Assembly: GCA_029948255.1 (NCBI GenBank)
Contig: JALIZF010001685.1
Span: forward strand, 354,001 to 418,000
Reading direction: 5' to 3'
Length of the DNA: 64,000 bases
Source: Telmatactis stephensoni
Lineage: Eukaryota > Cnidaria > Anthozoa > Actiniaria > Isophelliidae
The translations under genes were made by a program, and so were the position numbers. The first letter of the stretch is position 1. Each line of letters begins with the position of its first letter. The notes beneath the pieces were generated by a model, which searched no databases, was not told the origin of the DNA, and saw only the letters and a program-made list of their open reading frames with translations. Below, piece by piece: positions 1-11,690 of the stretch.

Positions 1-90
1 GGACCACGCCGTGCCGTGACCATGTCAGTGCCATTATCTCTATAAAAACTTTCGAAATTCCTGTCGTAACGGTGCCGGTGCCGTTCAGTG
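1..90. repeat. Truncated copy of CGTATGA..GTGAAA MITE family
   Basis: GC-rich sequence (CGCCGTGCCGTGACC ... AAATTCCTGTCGTAACGGTGCC) that matches the elements at 21042-21170 and 30662-30769. The left end is cut by the window border. Confidence 0.7.
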
Positions 91-91
91 A

Positions 92-142
92 TCTGGTACC
101 TTTCAGGGTGTCTCAGACTTTAGTGGACTACCATAGACTTAG
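92..142. repeat. Fragment of the GGTACCTTTTAGGG MITE family
   Basis: GGTACCTTTCAGGGTGTCTC followed by a GGACTACCATAGACTTAG-like stretch, the same internal sequence as in the elements at 12211-12604 and 51359-51772. It abuts another MITE directly, suggesting nested insertion. Confidence 0.55.
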
Positions 143-204
143 TTATCTAGATTGACATTGATTGATATATATAATGTACTTGCTTAGTGTTAAAAAAGCC
201 TTAA

Positions 205-374
205 GGCCGATTTACACGGTACGATTGTCAGCCCAATTTGAGTTCTATTGTTTTTAGCACTCCTTTTCCATTCAAAAAATTGGCCCGACACGAGAAAAAT
301 CAGTTGCATTTCTTTTCCCGAACGAAGCTTATCAAAAATCGGGCTGACACATCATGCCGTGTAAACAATCAGCC
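205..374. mobile_element. TTAA-flanked MITE, 170 bp
   Basis: Ends GGCCGATTTACACGG and its inverted partner CCGTGTAAACAATCAGCC; arms meet again at GTCAGCCC / GGGCTGAC. TTAA is present on both borders (201-204 and 375-378), the target duplication expected of piggyBac or Kolobok elements. Confidence 0.7.
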
Positions 375-599
375 TTAATAAAGTTTCATACTTTCTTCTT
401 TATCCACTAATTGTATTTAGAAATGTTAGGGATAACATGGGAGTATAGCCAAAGTATGAATTTGGTGTCTGCCTTTTTTTACATTTTTTGAACAAAATCA
501 TGAAGCAGCATTCCCAGAAGAAATAATTTCCAGAAAAAAAAATCTAGTTGTAACTTCATTTCCTGTAAACTTCCTTACTATAACAAATTGTTGTTTTAG

Positions 600-3500
600 G
601 TGCAAAAATAGTGATATCAAGAGAGGACTTAAGTCCTGATGAACCAAGAAAGTGCACTATAACTGGAACAGCAGACCAAATAGCTAATGCTAAAGGTCTT
701 CTCAATGAAAAAGTTGCAGAACATGACCAAGCAATGGCTAGAAAACCAGCCATTCAAATCTCACGTTATCAGGACAGAGAGATTGAAACACCTATTCAGC
801 CTTACAATTGTAAGTTATAGGCATATTCTTCAGGTGGGCAATTATTTCTGGGGGGGGGGGGGGGGGGTGGCAGCAGTGGAGGTATCTAATACATGTACCA
901 CAAAGCTACAAAGAAAAATTGAGAAAATGTTGATAAAAATCATCAAAATCCCATTAAGGTTGGTGCCTACTATTGTCCGTGCGCACTGCTTTCTGCGCAT
1001 GCAAAAACACTGAATTTTTGTCGGTAAAGCAATCGTAAAAGCAAGGCCTTTTTATGACTTTTTGAAAAAATAAACTTACAGAATTAAAGGAAAACCATTT
1101 AGCCTCTCCTGTGTTTGAATGAAATTCACAGTTGATAAATAGAACCTGAGTTACAACGCCTGTTTTGACTATCATTTCTACCAGAAACGATCAGTTTTCG
1201 CCGCCATCTTGAAAATTTCCCACAATGCATTGTAATTCGTTCTACTTTCCGGGGAGGGCTAGGGAATTTTTGATCATTTTCGCGAATTCTGATCAGTTTT
1301 CGCGCGTTTATCGGCAAATAACTTTCTAAATCGCACGGATACCCCTATTTTTTATTTCTGTAAATTGTAAAGTGGAGATTAACCTACTATTTTAAAATAC
1401 TTTTACGAATTTAAAATTGAAACTTGATTGCAAAAATTGGACTTTTCATTTGGCGGTCATGAACCAAAATAGGTCTAAAACTAGTAAAAAGTCATTGAAA
1501 AAAATTGTTATTCTGGTTTTTCATATTTCGTATTGCATTGACAAGTAAGAGAATTGTGTTGTAAACGTTTTAGTAAAAAAAGTTTGACATTTTTTCAAAA
1601 TATGGGGTATTTATGATTTTTTCTTTGGGCCTCTAGAATAGGCAGATTTTGCAACATTTGATGGCGTGTAACTCATTAATATGCACTGGTGACCCCCAAT
1701 TTTTTCCTTGGATTCTAGCTCCCTATGATGGGTTCTTTGATACCCATGTGGTTTTTGGCCAAAAAAATTACCTTCCCATTAGTAGGCACCAACCTTAACC
1801 AGTATCAAAAATGGTATCTGAAATCGTAATTCCACAGAAAAATATGAAATTACCAAATCACTGAGAGTAAACAATAGCCTCAAACTGCATCGACGCAAGA
1901 CCTAGTGCCCACTGATCCCTACTAGAGGACATGTTGTGTGAGGCAATTTATTCTGTATGTACGTGACTCCATTTTCATCAAAATTGTGCTGTAGAGGCAA
2001 AATTCTGGCTGGCTGGAACAAATGCTTTGAATTTGAAAATGAAGTCTCCATTATTACTAGTAAACGTAAGAGGAGTTGTCCCTGCATGTCTCCTTGTGCG
2101 TGCAAACATTTAGTGATGAATTCACAGTCATGATCAATCCTGGCCTTATATCAGGGTCTCCTATACCCCTTTGCAAAATGAAATCATGCAAAAATATTGG
2201 GTCTTTTCGCGCATTGCGGATAATTAAAAAATCTCTTTCACATTCACAAAAAAAAGTCAAAAGTTGCTTTCACGTGGACACAAAAATATTTTAGACCTAA
2301 AATCACATTTCACGTCAAAATAAATCAGCCATTCACGTTTCATGCAAAAGGTATAGAGAATCCTGTTATATGATAATGGCTGTCAATGACTCAGCTCATT
2401 TCTATTAGTTCAGCAATAATTAACCCTCAGTTCCTTACAATACTTTCTCAGGCCATTATTAAGTCATGAAACCAATTCTCTTTTGTCAAAAAAAAGTGAA
2501 ATTCTATTTCTTATCTCAACAAATCAAAGGTCAAGTAATAGGAATTAAAATCAAATGATTGACATTTATTTGATATTTTACATAATTTTGGCTTAAGTCT
2601 ATCAACCACTCTCAGTAGTACTTTTACATCCTTATCTTTCCCTTTCCCAATATATCTCAAACATTAATTGTTTTAACTATAAATTTTAAATTATCTAGGG
2701 GTTAACAAATGACAACTTTTAGTTTATTTAGCCCTTTGGCACAAAAATAAAATATTTTTTTATGTTATAATATTTCTGTGTATACTTATTCTATTTATAT
2801 TATTTATCTTTTAAAACTAAATATCTTCTATGTGCAAATAAAATTGTTGTTATATACAACATTATCCAATCCCTGACCCACTAATAATCAACCCTCTATT
2901 CCCATCGTCAATAATGGTTTTGTTGTTATACAAGCAACAAAATCGTGCAACTAATTGCTGCGCAACATGGTTGCATTGCAAGTTGCAGAGCAAATAAATT
3001 TAATGTTGATCGTATTACCACCCTGTGCGCAACAAATTTTCTTTGCTGCATGAAGTAGAAGTACTGTCTACTTTTTGCAACAACGAAAATTTGTTGCACG
3101 TGGGGTGATACAAGCAATATTTGCTCTGCAACTTGCAATGCAACAATATTGCGTAACAAGTTGCACAATCTTGTTGCTCATATTACTGGGCCATTGCACA
3201 CAGAATTCACTGCTGCAAAAACACACAAATTTATGGAGCTTTTGACAGGCTTTTTGCAGCTGAATTGTGACATTCATCTATTCTATATCCCTCTCCAGCG
3301 AGCCAAGCATCATCTGTTTCTCCATCAGTCCAATTCCCAAACACCAGCGATTACACTGAAGTCTTTGTATCAGCTATTGATACTCCTGGTCACTTCTATG
3401 TACAACTTGTAAGAACTGGTGATGCACAGAAACTTGATCAGTTAATAGATACCCTAACTGATGAGGCTTCTACTGGAAGTGCTGAAGACATGATTGACTC

Positions 3501-6500
3501 CATAGAGGTAAAGAATTTTCAGATGTACCACAGCTAGTACTATGGTAAACATTCTCTTAGATTTCTTGGACCACAGTTATGGTCAAAATTGAGTAAGGAA
3601 GAAAGACATATAGAATCACTAGGAGCATTTAAATCAATGATACGTAAAAGGGACATAACGTCCCTTCTTGAAGGATGTGGGAGAGAATGCCATTTATGCT
3701 TAAGTTAGAGTATTCTTAATTATTATATTTTTAGAGTTTATGTATTTATTCATATGTATGTATTGTTTATATATATATTATATACTTTTAGGAAATGGGA
3801 TAATTTTATCATATTATTTAATTAAGTATCATATTATTTAATTATGTAGATTTTGTTATCGATTATATTTTGTTGTGTCCCCAATTAGTGCAACTTAGCG
3901 CTAGAACGATTAGACACTTTAATAAAGATTTACTACTACTACTACTACTACTACTACTAGCCCAAGCATGGAACTACCATACAAATATGACTATTGGGTT
4001 ACCTGTGCACCAGAGCTGGAGTCACTGCCAGTCAATAGCTGACTTCCAACATATTTTACTTGCCAGATACAAAGGAATCAAGACAGTGTATAAAGCTCAG
4101 TCATTCATAACAAGACAAATAATTTTTGAACTTTACGCACAAACCCTTATTTTAATTCCTTTGTGTGTGGCAGGTTAAGCGTATCTCACAACTGAACTAT
4201 TGTGCTAATTTTCACAGTTCTGCTCATGCTCCCAGTTGTTCCAATTCCCTGCTGCATTTGTCTTTTGGATCTCCAGGAAAGATAATAATCCAAATACATC
4301 ATGAGCTTCCTCTGAGGCAGCCACCATTGGGGCCAGCACTTGCTGTCCATCGTAGGGTGATATGTCTGTCTTAGAGAGTTTAGACCTATACAGAATGTTC
4401 TGACATTTCTGGTACAGCTAGGAAGAGATGCCTGACTACCTATTTAACTGTTAGTGATCTATCCACAAGGTCATCTGCTTTGAAGAAGTTGACTGTACTT
4501 CATGTATATTTGTAGGTTGGAACACTTTGTTCTGCACCCTTTGCTCATGATGATTCTAAATACAGAGCTAAGGTCACACAAGTTAACAATGACGGCACTG
4601 TTGGGCTGTACTATGTTGATTATGGGGACTATGGAACTGTTCCAAAGTATAAACTTACGAAAATAAGGTGAGCATCTTTCATTTTGGAATAGTAAGTGCA
4701 TCTACAGTGTAGGGATGTAATGCATCTACAGTGTAGTAACAGCAGGAAGCTGCACCCTCAAAACTAGGGAGAGAATGAACTAACAAACTTGAGTTACATG
4801 TGGTGCCCCATCTGGGAATTGCACACGGGACCACAGAGGTGACAGACCAGCACTTTACTGCTCAGCCACCCTTGCTTCCTAAATGGGAGATGTGTAAAAA
4901 ATCAATTACAATATTTAGTTGTAGATTATAATAATGAGAACTTTGTATACTTTTAGGGAGGAGCATTTACAATTACCTCGGTGTAAGATGTTTTGTCCAT
5001 GGATGTATTTGAGAGCAAGTAACAGCTGAGTGAACCAATCGAAAATTTGCTGTAAAATGAAAACCAGCAAAGGTTAATTGAATAATGCAAGACTAAAACT
5101 ACAACAGCTTTTGTGAATAGACCCTTATCACCCTAGCGTGACATAATAGAATATTTGATTTATCGGGAAAAGGAGCTTACTATCAAATTTGTCACATTGA
5201 AAATAGTAAAGCTGCAAAGTTTCGTAAAGATTGCCCTTAAACTGACGAAGATATTAATTTTAAAATGTAAGCATTTTGGTGAAATTTTTGCAAAGAAATG
5301 TATGTGTCTAGCCTGATAACGAGGCTGGGCGTGCATGCGATGCACGTCCACAGTACATTTCTTTGTAAAAATGCCTGGCTTTCAAAAATTCATTTCTTCG
5401 TCAGTTGGAGGCCAATCTTTATGAAACTTTGCAATTTTACTATAATTATTGTGACCAATTTTATAGTAAACTTCTTTTTCCGATAAATCAAATATCTTAT
5501 AATGTCACGCTAGCGTGATAAGGGTCTATTGTCGCATGATCAGGTAATTTAGGTGGGATAAGTCACGTGTATATAGATAGCCACATGTAAATTAAATTGC
5601 ACAAATGTTGTACCATGTACATGAAATGAACAAAGTTTAATTATTATTAGTAGAAGATTCATCCTGAACTAATATACATGTATCTGATAATTGTTATAGA
5701 TGATAATTGGAAAGAACAAGCAACCAATGAATTCGAAGACCTAACTCACTATCCTAATTGGGTGGGATTAATGGCTAAGTCTGTCAAGTACTGTGGAGAA
5801 ATTCCTTGTCTTGAGTTGTATGACACTACTGCTGAACAGGTATGATAAATTAATTCTGGGGTGGACTAGGGGAGGTTCTGGTGATTCAAATGAACCCCAA
5901 AACTGAGTGTTAAAATTGTGCCATTTTTTAGTAAAAATAGTTTGAAAAGTTGGTTGAAAAATTGTTAGTGAATCCCCGTTTCAAAATCATAGATTCAGTA
6001 TTCTGAAATGTTAAAAAAGGGTAGAGTGCATGGCGACAACTGCAAACTGTTGATAGTCTGTAGACCACCAATTTTAGCCATTAAAATGAACCCCCATCTT
6101 GGAGGACAAAATAATCAAAAAATATTTTTCACAACAAAATAGTTCATCTTAGTGAAAGACAAAAGGGCTTCTATTTATGGGGATGTTGGTGCAAGTTCAA
6201 GTTAGAAGGAAAGATTATCAAATAGCTAAGAATATAATTTCAAATTTAGAAAAGATTATTCATAACAAGCTATAAATGTATACATAAATGTAGATGAAAG
6301 AAAGAAAGCAGTAAAGAAAAAGTATGAAAAAAAGTGAAAGAAAGCAGGAAGATTTTCATTGAAGATTGATGTGTATTTTAGACACTTTACTTTGGTTCCA
6401 AACATTTTTTTGTTACTTTAGTCATCTTAAATGATAGTTGTTTTTAAATCTAAAAGCTCCGGCTAGTGGAAATTTGAATAGAATACTATTTGAATAATAG

Positions 6501-6602
6501 GACATTTACATAAATGGAGAAATGGTTAAGCGTGAATTTGCAGTCGAGGATCCTTCGTTTCCACCATCAGCCTTCGCAACCAAAAATGAACAACAAATTT
6601 GA
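600..6602 (+). CDS. TDRKH: TDRKH/Papi-like Tudor and KH domain protein, 3' exons (5' end outside window)
   Basis: Partner protein of PIWI proteins: in animals TDRKH/Papi binds methylated arginines of PIWI through its Tudor domain and helps trim piRNA 3' ends at the mitochondrial surface (family knowledge). I read exons 600-809, 3299-3507, 4516-4667, 4957-5018, 5700-5839 and 6501-6602, all with AG/GT borders and matching phases. Exon 600-809 encodes the second half of a KH domain (GAKIVISREDL, then TITGTADQIANAKGLL). Exon 3299-3507 begins the extended Tudor part (EVFVSAIDTPGHFYVQL). Exon 4516-4667 holds the Tudor core with YYVDYGDYG, the aromatic/acidic stretch that forms the methylarginine pocket. 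Exon 5700-5839 gives NEFEDLTHYPNW and LELYDTT, and the last exon DIYINGEMVKREFAVED then TGA. The order and spacing follow vertebrate TDRKH. The exon 4957-5018 donor (GTAACA) was chosen because it keeps phase and the family cysteine. The N-terminal membrane anchor and first KH lie upstream of the window. Confidence 0.85.
850..867 (+). repeat. Poly-G run
   Basis: An uninterrupted run of about 18 G in the intron after the KH exon. No inverted partner is visible nearby. Confidence 0.9.
958..1794. mobile_element. TTAA-flanked nonautonomous DNA element, 837 bp, in TDRKH intron
   Basis: Inverted ends GGTTGGTGCCTACTA (15 bp, perfect) are bordered by TTAA at 954-957 and 1795-1798. There is no coding capacity inside. 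The TTAA duplication points to a piggyBac or Kolobok type transposase acting in trans. Confidence 0.8.
1799..2928. other. Intron sequence without clear features
   Basis: AT-rich intron DNA of the Tudor gene. I see no exon, strong repeat or RNA gene; short frames here are chance. Confidence 0.6.
2929..3182. mobile_element. Fold-back MITE rich in TTGCA/GCAAC
   Basis: Left arm CAAGCAACAAAATCGTGCAAC pairs with right arm GTTGCACAATCTTGTTGCTC; inner arms TTGCATTGCAAGTTGCAGAG and CTCTGCAACTTGCAATGCAA are almost perfect complements. It ends about 115 bp before the first Tudor exon. Confidence 0.75.
3550..3957 (+). mobile_element. 5'-truncated LINE 3' end
   Basis: An open remnant from 3550 to the stop at 3706-3708 encodes RFLGPQLWSKLSKEE then ESLGAFKSMIRKRDI and ends GCGRECHLCLS. 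The LGP-LW and FK-x-x-x-R pattern is what reverse transcriptases of CR1/L2-like LINEs show at their C-terminus. It is followed by an AT-rich tail, AATAAA and a (CTA)n repeat at 3928-3958, the kind of 3' microsatellite end such elements leave. It sits in the Tudor gene intron. Confidence 0.6.
4798..4880 (-). mobile_element. tRNA-derived SINE head
   Basis: On the minus strand the sequence begins GGGTGGCTGAGCAG, an RNA polymerase III box A (TGGCTGAGCAG, complement of 4858-4868) of tRNA-Ser/Leu type. A degenerate box B (GTGCAATTC, complement of 4816-4824) follows about 35 bases later. It lies in the intron between two Tudor exons. Confidence 0.5.
5116..5530. mobile_element. Long-arm fold-back MITE, 415 bp, in Tudor intron
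   Basis: Left end AATAGACCCTTATCAC and right end GTGATAAGGGTCTATT are inverted copies. The arms stay complementary for about 130 bp (through GATTTATCGG and GCAAAGTTTC) with scattered mismatches. The centre has no coding capacity. Confidence 0.8.
5840..6500. other. Intron before the two alternative acceptors
   Basis: No repeat or exon recognised. The 3' end offers AATAG at 6496-6500 and, 43 bases further, TTGCAG ending at 6543; both lack a strong polypyrimidine tract. Confidence 0.6.
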
Positions 6603-8757
6603 CCAAGGCAAAGGTAGGTGTGTGTAAAACGTTCTCTGTTTGCTTGAAAAGAACTTTACTTATATATTGAGGTCCTTTTTCATATTAGAGAAATCCGTCG
6701 TATCTGAGACAAAGCCATCGAATGAAGCAAATTTGAATAAAGATGCAGGTATGTGGGTGTATCTTTTCAGTTAGCATGTCAATCCCTAACCAGTGTTTTT
6801 AGTAACTTTTTTCCTTGTGTTCTGTAACCCAGACAAGTCAGGCATATCTGCGACAAAACCATTGACTGAAGCAGAGCTCTTCACTGTGTCTAGTCCACCA
6901 TATGACGAAGAGGATACAGGAGTGGACTTTCAACTTAGCAGTCCAGCCACGCCCAAGGAATTCTCCCCCATCAAGAGCGCCCTAGTAAAACGCGTGTCTA
7001 GAGACTACATTGATTCTTCTGGTGCAGCCAAAATTCTCAAAAGCAAAGAAGCCAAAGACGCTATAGCTGAAGAGAACGCAAAGCAGACAGCCGTACAAGA
7101 ACAACTTGTTGCGCCTGAGACTGGATCACAAGTGGAGTCTGCACCGGAAGCAGAGTTTTTAGCGGGTGTGGAATCTACCCCGGAAGTAGACTCACCGGAA
7201 GTAGATATGGAATCTTCCAAATCAGGAGAAGATCTTTCCATTTCTGGCTCCCCAAAGCTAAGCGCATCACAAGTATTGAAGCCAGAAGTCAGGGAGATGA
7301 TTCAAATCGAAGTCAGTCAGGCTTTTGAAACACAACTGCCGCCCGAAGGATTGTTCACGCAATCTTTGATAAATGGAGGACGTGACGTACAAGTCAAATC
7401 TTCAAATGAAGATATTTCACGACACCAGCATGTACAACCAACAAGGTCTGACTCTGGAATCGAATTAACGAATGATAAAGATGTGCAAAATGTTGAATCA
7501 ACGTTGAGCGTGACGGTTAATTCTTATAACCGGCCAATTGTCACGGAAACTTTGGTCACGCCATCTCGGGATAAAGAGATTGTCGATGATGATGATGATG
7601 ATGGTGAAGATAGTGATGATGACGATGATTTGGAAACTTTCACCTCTAGCTTCACCAAACAAGTTCAAACCAAAAAGACCTTCGTCTCGTCAGTTACTGT
7701 CACTTCCAACCACAGTAAACGCTCGACGTTCACGGTTATACCAAGTGCTGATACAAAAGATAACGTGACAGAGAGCGTGACAAAAACCGTGACAAGTCAG
7801 TCCAGCAAGAGATCGTACGCCCAAGCTGTCAGATCGTCACAAGAGTACGATAGCGAAGGTGAAGCAAAGGAGCATTGGACCGGAAGTGAAGGTGAGCTAC
7901 TTATTGGAAGTCAAGATCCAGGTAACCATGGAAACAACGTTGTTGTACAAAGAATTGAAATCCAAACACAACCTGATGAGAACACTGTCTTTGAATTGCA
8001 GCGAGAAGCAAAGACCATGACTACAACTACTAATGACGGAGCAATTACCTCTATATCTTCCATTGAGCAACAAACAAGCCAGACCAGTACCCACGTGACT
8101 CAGAGCACCAATGAAAAAGAGCTACCGAATGGCCAATTGGAGATGGAGAAAAAAGATTTAAAGAAACTCGATCGTTTAAGTCCTGTAAGTGTAGACAGTG
8201 ATAGTGAATCGTACGTCAGTGCACTGGATGAGCCTGCCTCTGATACGGACAGTACTAGTTTCTATGACACCGCCGCTGACCATATAAGCAGCAGTACTAC
8301 GTCACTTGACTACCTAACGCCAGGTAATGACACAGATACCGACACCCTCAAACCACATGCAGAAGATGCAGGTACCCCTGTAAATACGGACACAGACGGC
8401 GACGACCACGATGATGATAATGATGAATATGATACGGATGATGAAGATGAAAGTGACTCTGATGATAAAACTCCTAAGCGAAAGGGCACACTCGTAGCAC
8501 ATGCAGAAGTTGCAGGTACCTCCGTAAACACGGACGCCGGTGGGGATGATAATGATGATGAATATGATACGGATGATGAAGATGAAAGCGACTCCGGTGA
8601 TAAAACTCCTACACGAAAGGACTCAGTGGAAGACGAAGCAGTTACTCCCAAGGCCTCTGGGACAATTAAATTAACAGCAAGATGTTTGTCAGACTTGGAC
8701 TTGGGATATCGAGGTGATTCCGAGGATTTATCAGAGTCCAAAGAAGATCTTCGCTGA
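6544..8757 (+). CDS. Acidic disordered C-terminal extension or separate downstream gene
   Basis: Exons 6544-6613, 6689-6748 and 6833-8757 read as one open frame with GT/AG borders; the stop is TGA at 8755-8757. The large exon encodes about 641 residues of low-complexity protein rich in Ser, Thr, Asp and Glu. It has a poly-Asp run around 7585-7632 and two tandem acidic repeats at 8356-8499 and 8500-8625 (each HAE-AGT-VNTD, then YDTDDEDESDS, then DKTP-RK). I see no folded domain, signal peptide or membrane segment. It can be joined in phase to the Tudor gene through an alternative acceptor at 6543/6544, or could start at its own ATG at 6585 (MNNKFDQGK). The two small exons and the start of the large one carry a similar peptide (KS-S-TKP-EA), so they may be internal duplications. 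Function unknown. An ATG at 6793 lies in the intron and is not a credible start. Confidence 0.7.
8356..8625 (+). repeat. In-frame tandem duplication of an acidic 48-codon unit
   Basis: Two copies starting at 8356 and 8500 (144-bp offset) share HAE, AGT, VNTD, DEYDTDDEDESDS and DKTP. The second copy is slightly shorter in its Asp run. The unit is part of the acidic extension exon. Confidence 0.85.
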
Positions 8758-9498
8758 TGACATTTAAAATGTTAATTGATACAATTTTATCACCAATTTC
8801 TGTATGGTGACCAAGCTTTTCTAAACAAAATAAGCTTTCGGTTGTTGTATGGTTAGCTTCCTTCGCAGGCATCAGTGTGGGTTTTCTCTGTTCTTGGGCT
8901 TCCTGTCTAGGACAAGTGAAGAAGGAGAAGGGGGAGTCTCCTCACGGCCAATATAACCGTTACAAAGGAAGCCCAATAACCTTTGCCAAAGGAAGCCCAA
9001 GAACTGTTACCTGCGGACGAGGCTAGTATGGTTATCATGGTTTTTCTCAAATCAATCTTAGTTTTGCATGGAGCGTTAAAAATTATTGTGATGGCCGCCA
9101 AGGCAACTAGTTTTCTGTATAGTGACCACCATTTTCCGTGTGGCTTACGTTATGATACGGCGACCATGCCGAATGGTCATCGTGATTTTCCGTAAATTTA
9201 TCTAATTTTCCGTAACGTGACCACGACTGCTTTGATTACGGTGATTTTTCCGTAGAGATCCGGCTTTTTTCCATATAGTCATAGACCACAATTTACATAC
9301 GAACGCAATATTTTTAGCAGTGAGAACCTGCTTTTCCTGGAAGAGATCATTTTGTTTGTCGTGTGCATGTTTGTTAAGAATTTTAAAATAGGATAAATAT
9401 TCAGCTGTTAAGTATATTTATTTGGTAAATAATTTTATGAATTTGTTCTGTTCTGAACAGTATAGATTTACAGCTCTAGATTTACATTTGATATGGCA
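8758..9498. other. 3' flank of the acidic exon, no clear gene
   Basis: Contains repeats of a TTTTCCGTAA/GTGACCA motif around 9120-9260, perhaps an old degenerate element. I see no convincing polyadenylation signal or RNA gene. Confidence 0.5.
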
Positions 9499-9779
9499 TT
9501 AAGGCTCGGACACACGGTGCAACTTTTCCAGAAACATTTGACTGAAACACCGCGCGCAACTACTGTTGCACCGTTTGTCCACCACTGAAACATCTCGTGC
9601 AATGTTGCGCGCAACAGTTCTGGACAGTTGCAGAAGTAGAACTCGATCCTACTATGCAGCTGTTGCGCGCAACGTCTCGCGAAGCATTGGAATGGCTGCA
9701 CACACGCTGCAACATTGTGTTGCGCGCGATGTTTCAACGAATGTTTCAAGAAATGTTGCACTGTGTGTCCGGGCCTTTA
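9499..9779. mobile_element. Fold-back MITE with TTGCGCGCAAC core repeats
   Basis: Ends AAGGCTCGGACACACGGTGC and GCACTGTGTGTCCGGGCCTT are inverted copies. Inside are several palindromic TTGCGCGCAAC-like blocks and GAAACATTT/AAATGTTTC pairs. Related sequence recurs at 27503-27660. Confidence 0.75.
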
Positions 9780-9835
9780 GTGTCTTTAGTTACTTGCCAC
9801 GAATCGTAAAAGAGAAAATGAGAAGTACTGAAAAC

Positions 9836-10142
9836 TAGCCCGAGTTGCATCCGACTTTTCTCTTGTTCAGTCCGTCTGCGAAACAGCGCCAAAAAACGTG
9901 TTCTGGGCCCCTGAGACTTACACGATTATATATCATGGATTCTCATTGGTTCTCAGTGATGCTCATTCTTACACGAACCCCCATTGGATAATCGAAGTTT
10001 GGCGCGAAAGTTTGGAACCACGCGCGACTGTACCGATATCCAATGAGAGTTCGTGTAAGAATGAACATCACTGAGAACCAATTACTAATTGAATTACTAA
10101 ACTAATTAGACGATAGAAAAGTCCGGATGCAACTCAGGCTAG
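9836..10142. mobile_element. Nested fold-back MITE
   Basis: Outer ends ACTAGCCCGAGTTGCATCCG and CGGATGCAACTCAGGCTAGT are inverted copies, each followed inward by GACTTTTCTC or its complement. An inner inverted pair, ATTGGTTCTCAGTGATG and CATCACTGAGAACCAAT, with TTACACGAAC / GTTCGTGTAA, spans about 9948-10082. Confidence 0.75.
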
Positions 10143-10329
10143 TGAAATCATAAAGTAGAAAGCGATAGCTACAATACGGTTCAAATAAAAAACTATTGGT
10201 TATTTCCAGATTTTAAAGCGCTAATATTCTACTTGACCATGGTATTGGTTGGTTTTGATGGGAGGAGAAACTAGTAACTTAAGAAGTATGAAGGCACATT
10301 TATATGGTAGTGAAACAGGGTGGCAAAGG

Positions 10330-10670
10330 GTTTAGACATGACGCGTGATAGGGTGTGATTATTTCCAAAGAAACTGCGTAATCCGTGATCGCATATTGCA
10401 AAGTGCTGCGTGATTGGTGATATTAGAAGTCCGTGATGCGTGATTTACCAACCTTATACAACCTTATACCTCAAATACAAGTCATTACCTTTAGGGATCT
10501 GAAAACAGTTGCCCTTCAGAAAGGCACTGGAAAAATCTATGGCATTCGTATCGCAAGACCCAAAGTTAACTAAGTCATTTATGTGATGCGTGATTAACCA
10601 AAATAATTCTCCGTGACGCGTGATTTTGCTTAAAACTTCAGCGTGATGCGTGACAGCCTGCGTCACAAAA
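10330..10670. repeat. GTGATGCGTGA repeat cluster
   Basis: At least seven occurrences of GTGA[TC]GCGTGA or close variants in 340 bp (for example 10338, 10433, 10583, 10612, 10641). One further copy lies at 15248-15260. Probably an element of simple internal repeats. Confidence 0.6.
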
Positions 10671-11183
10671 AAAACAAAAACTCGTTTAGTCTCAGTCTAC
10701 TGGGCCTGGTTTTGAAAAGACGCTTGTGATTGGCTAAATCGTGAGGGTCATTCCTACCGGTGTTTATCATTGGATGGTCTTTCGCAAATATGGCGTGAAC
10801 AACTGTTTCAATAAAAATACTCATTGGAAAACAGCGTTATTTGGACCAATCACAAGCTGCTTTTCAAAATCAGACAAGATGCTAAATGAGCTTCTTTTGC
10901 GTGACATGTTTGTTTTTGTTCCTATTTAATAGCCTTTCAGGTCTTGCGTGACATTTTAAATTTTAATCCAACAAAAACAAAAATATAATATTTGAAAAGA
11001 ACACACCAAAATTAGTGAAAGTTAGATTTTGAAGTAGTTTCGATGAATAGCGCCAAAGTTATGGGCGGCCGAAGTTTGCTTTTGCTCGTTGGTGGGCATA
11101 AGGGGCCTTTATACCATAAACGGCACTTTTGGTCTAAGACGTGCCTTGTTCGAGCCTTCTCGAATTCGTGTACATCTATTGAG

Positions 11184-11418
11184 CCCGGGGGGAGGGACTC
11201 CATTGTAAAAGGATCGGGTATGCTCGTCGGAAATTTTCAAAAATACTCCTATAGGGCGTGGCCAGACGATTTTTTAACTCATACCAGCGATATAACAAGC
11301 TATTGAACATTATCATTATGAACATCGCTGATTTTTACCCCTAAGAGATACGACGAGTATACCCGATCCTTTTACAATGGATCCCCCCCCCCCCCCACAC
11401 ACACACACACACACCGGG
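11184..11418. mobile_element. G-run-ended MITE, copy with long hairpin arms
   Basis: Left end CCCGGGGGGAGGGACTCC and right end GGATCCCCCCCC are followed inward by complementary arms (CATTGTAAAAGGATCGGGTA / TACCCGATCCTTTTACAATG). Flanks CTATTGAG and GTACTGAG resemble an 8-bp target duplication. An (AC)n stretch interrupts the right end. Confidence 0.65.
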
Positions 11419-11690
11419 GTACTGAGGCCTGACTTTTATGCAAATTTAGGCATAATTTAGTGTTTTTTTAACAAACAGTACCCCTTTCCCAGCTAGGAGT
11501 TTATAAAGTTTATGTTGGCTTTAAAACACGCCCTGGCCAAAGTCTTGTCAGCACCACGGCATGTTGGCTTATGAGCGCAAGTAACGCTCACGCGGCCTGT
11601 TGGAGTAGCGCGTTTATCACAGCACATAAATGTAATATCAGTGATATTACAAGAACAAAACTGATGATGGCATCACTGTCAAAGTTATTA

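Noticed and set aside
4981..4984. Donor GTGTAA/GTAAGA at 4981-4983 ending the fourth Tudor exon
   Set aside because: It would delete about 13 residues including the family cysteine; the donor at 5019 keeps phase and length.
6793..6832. ATG at 6793 as start of the acidic protein (MFLVTFFLVFC) with a signal-like sequence
   Set aside because: It lies in the polypyrimidine tract before the acceptor at 6831-6832; upstream exons join in phase, so the hydrophobic stretch is translated intron.
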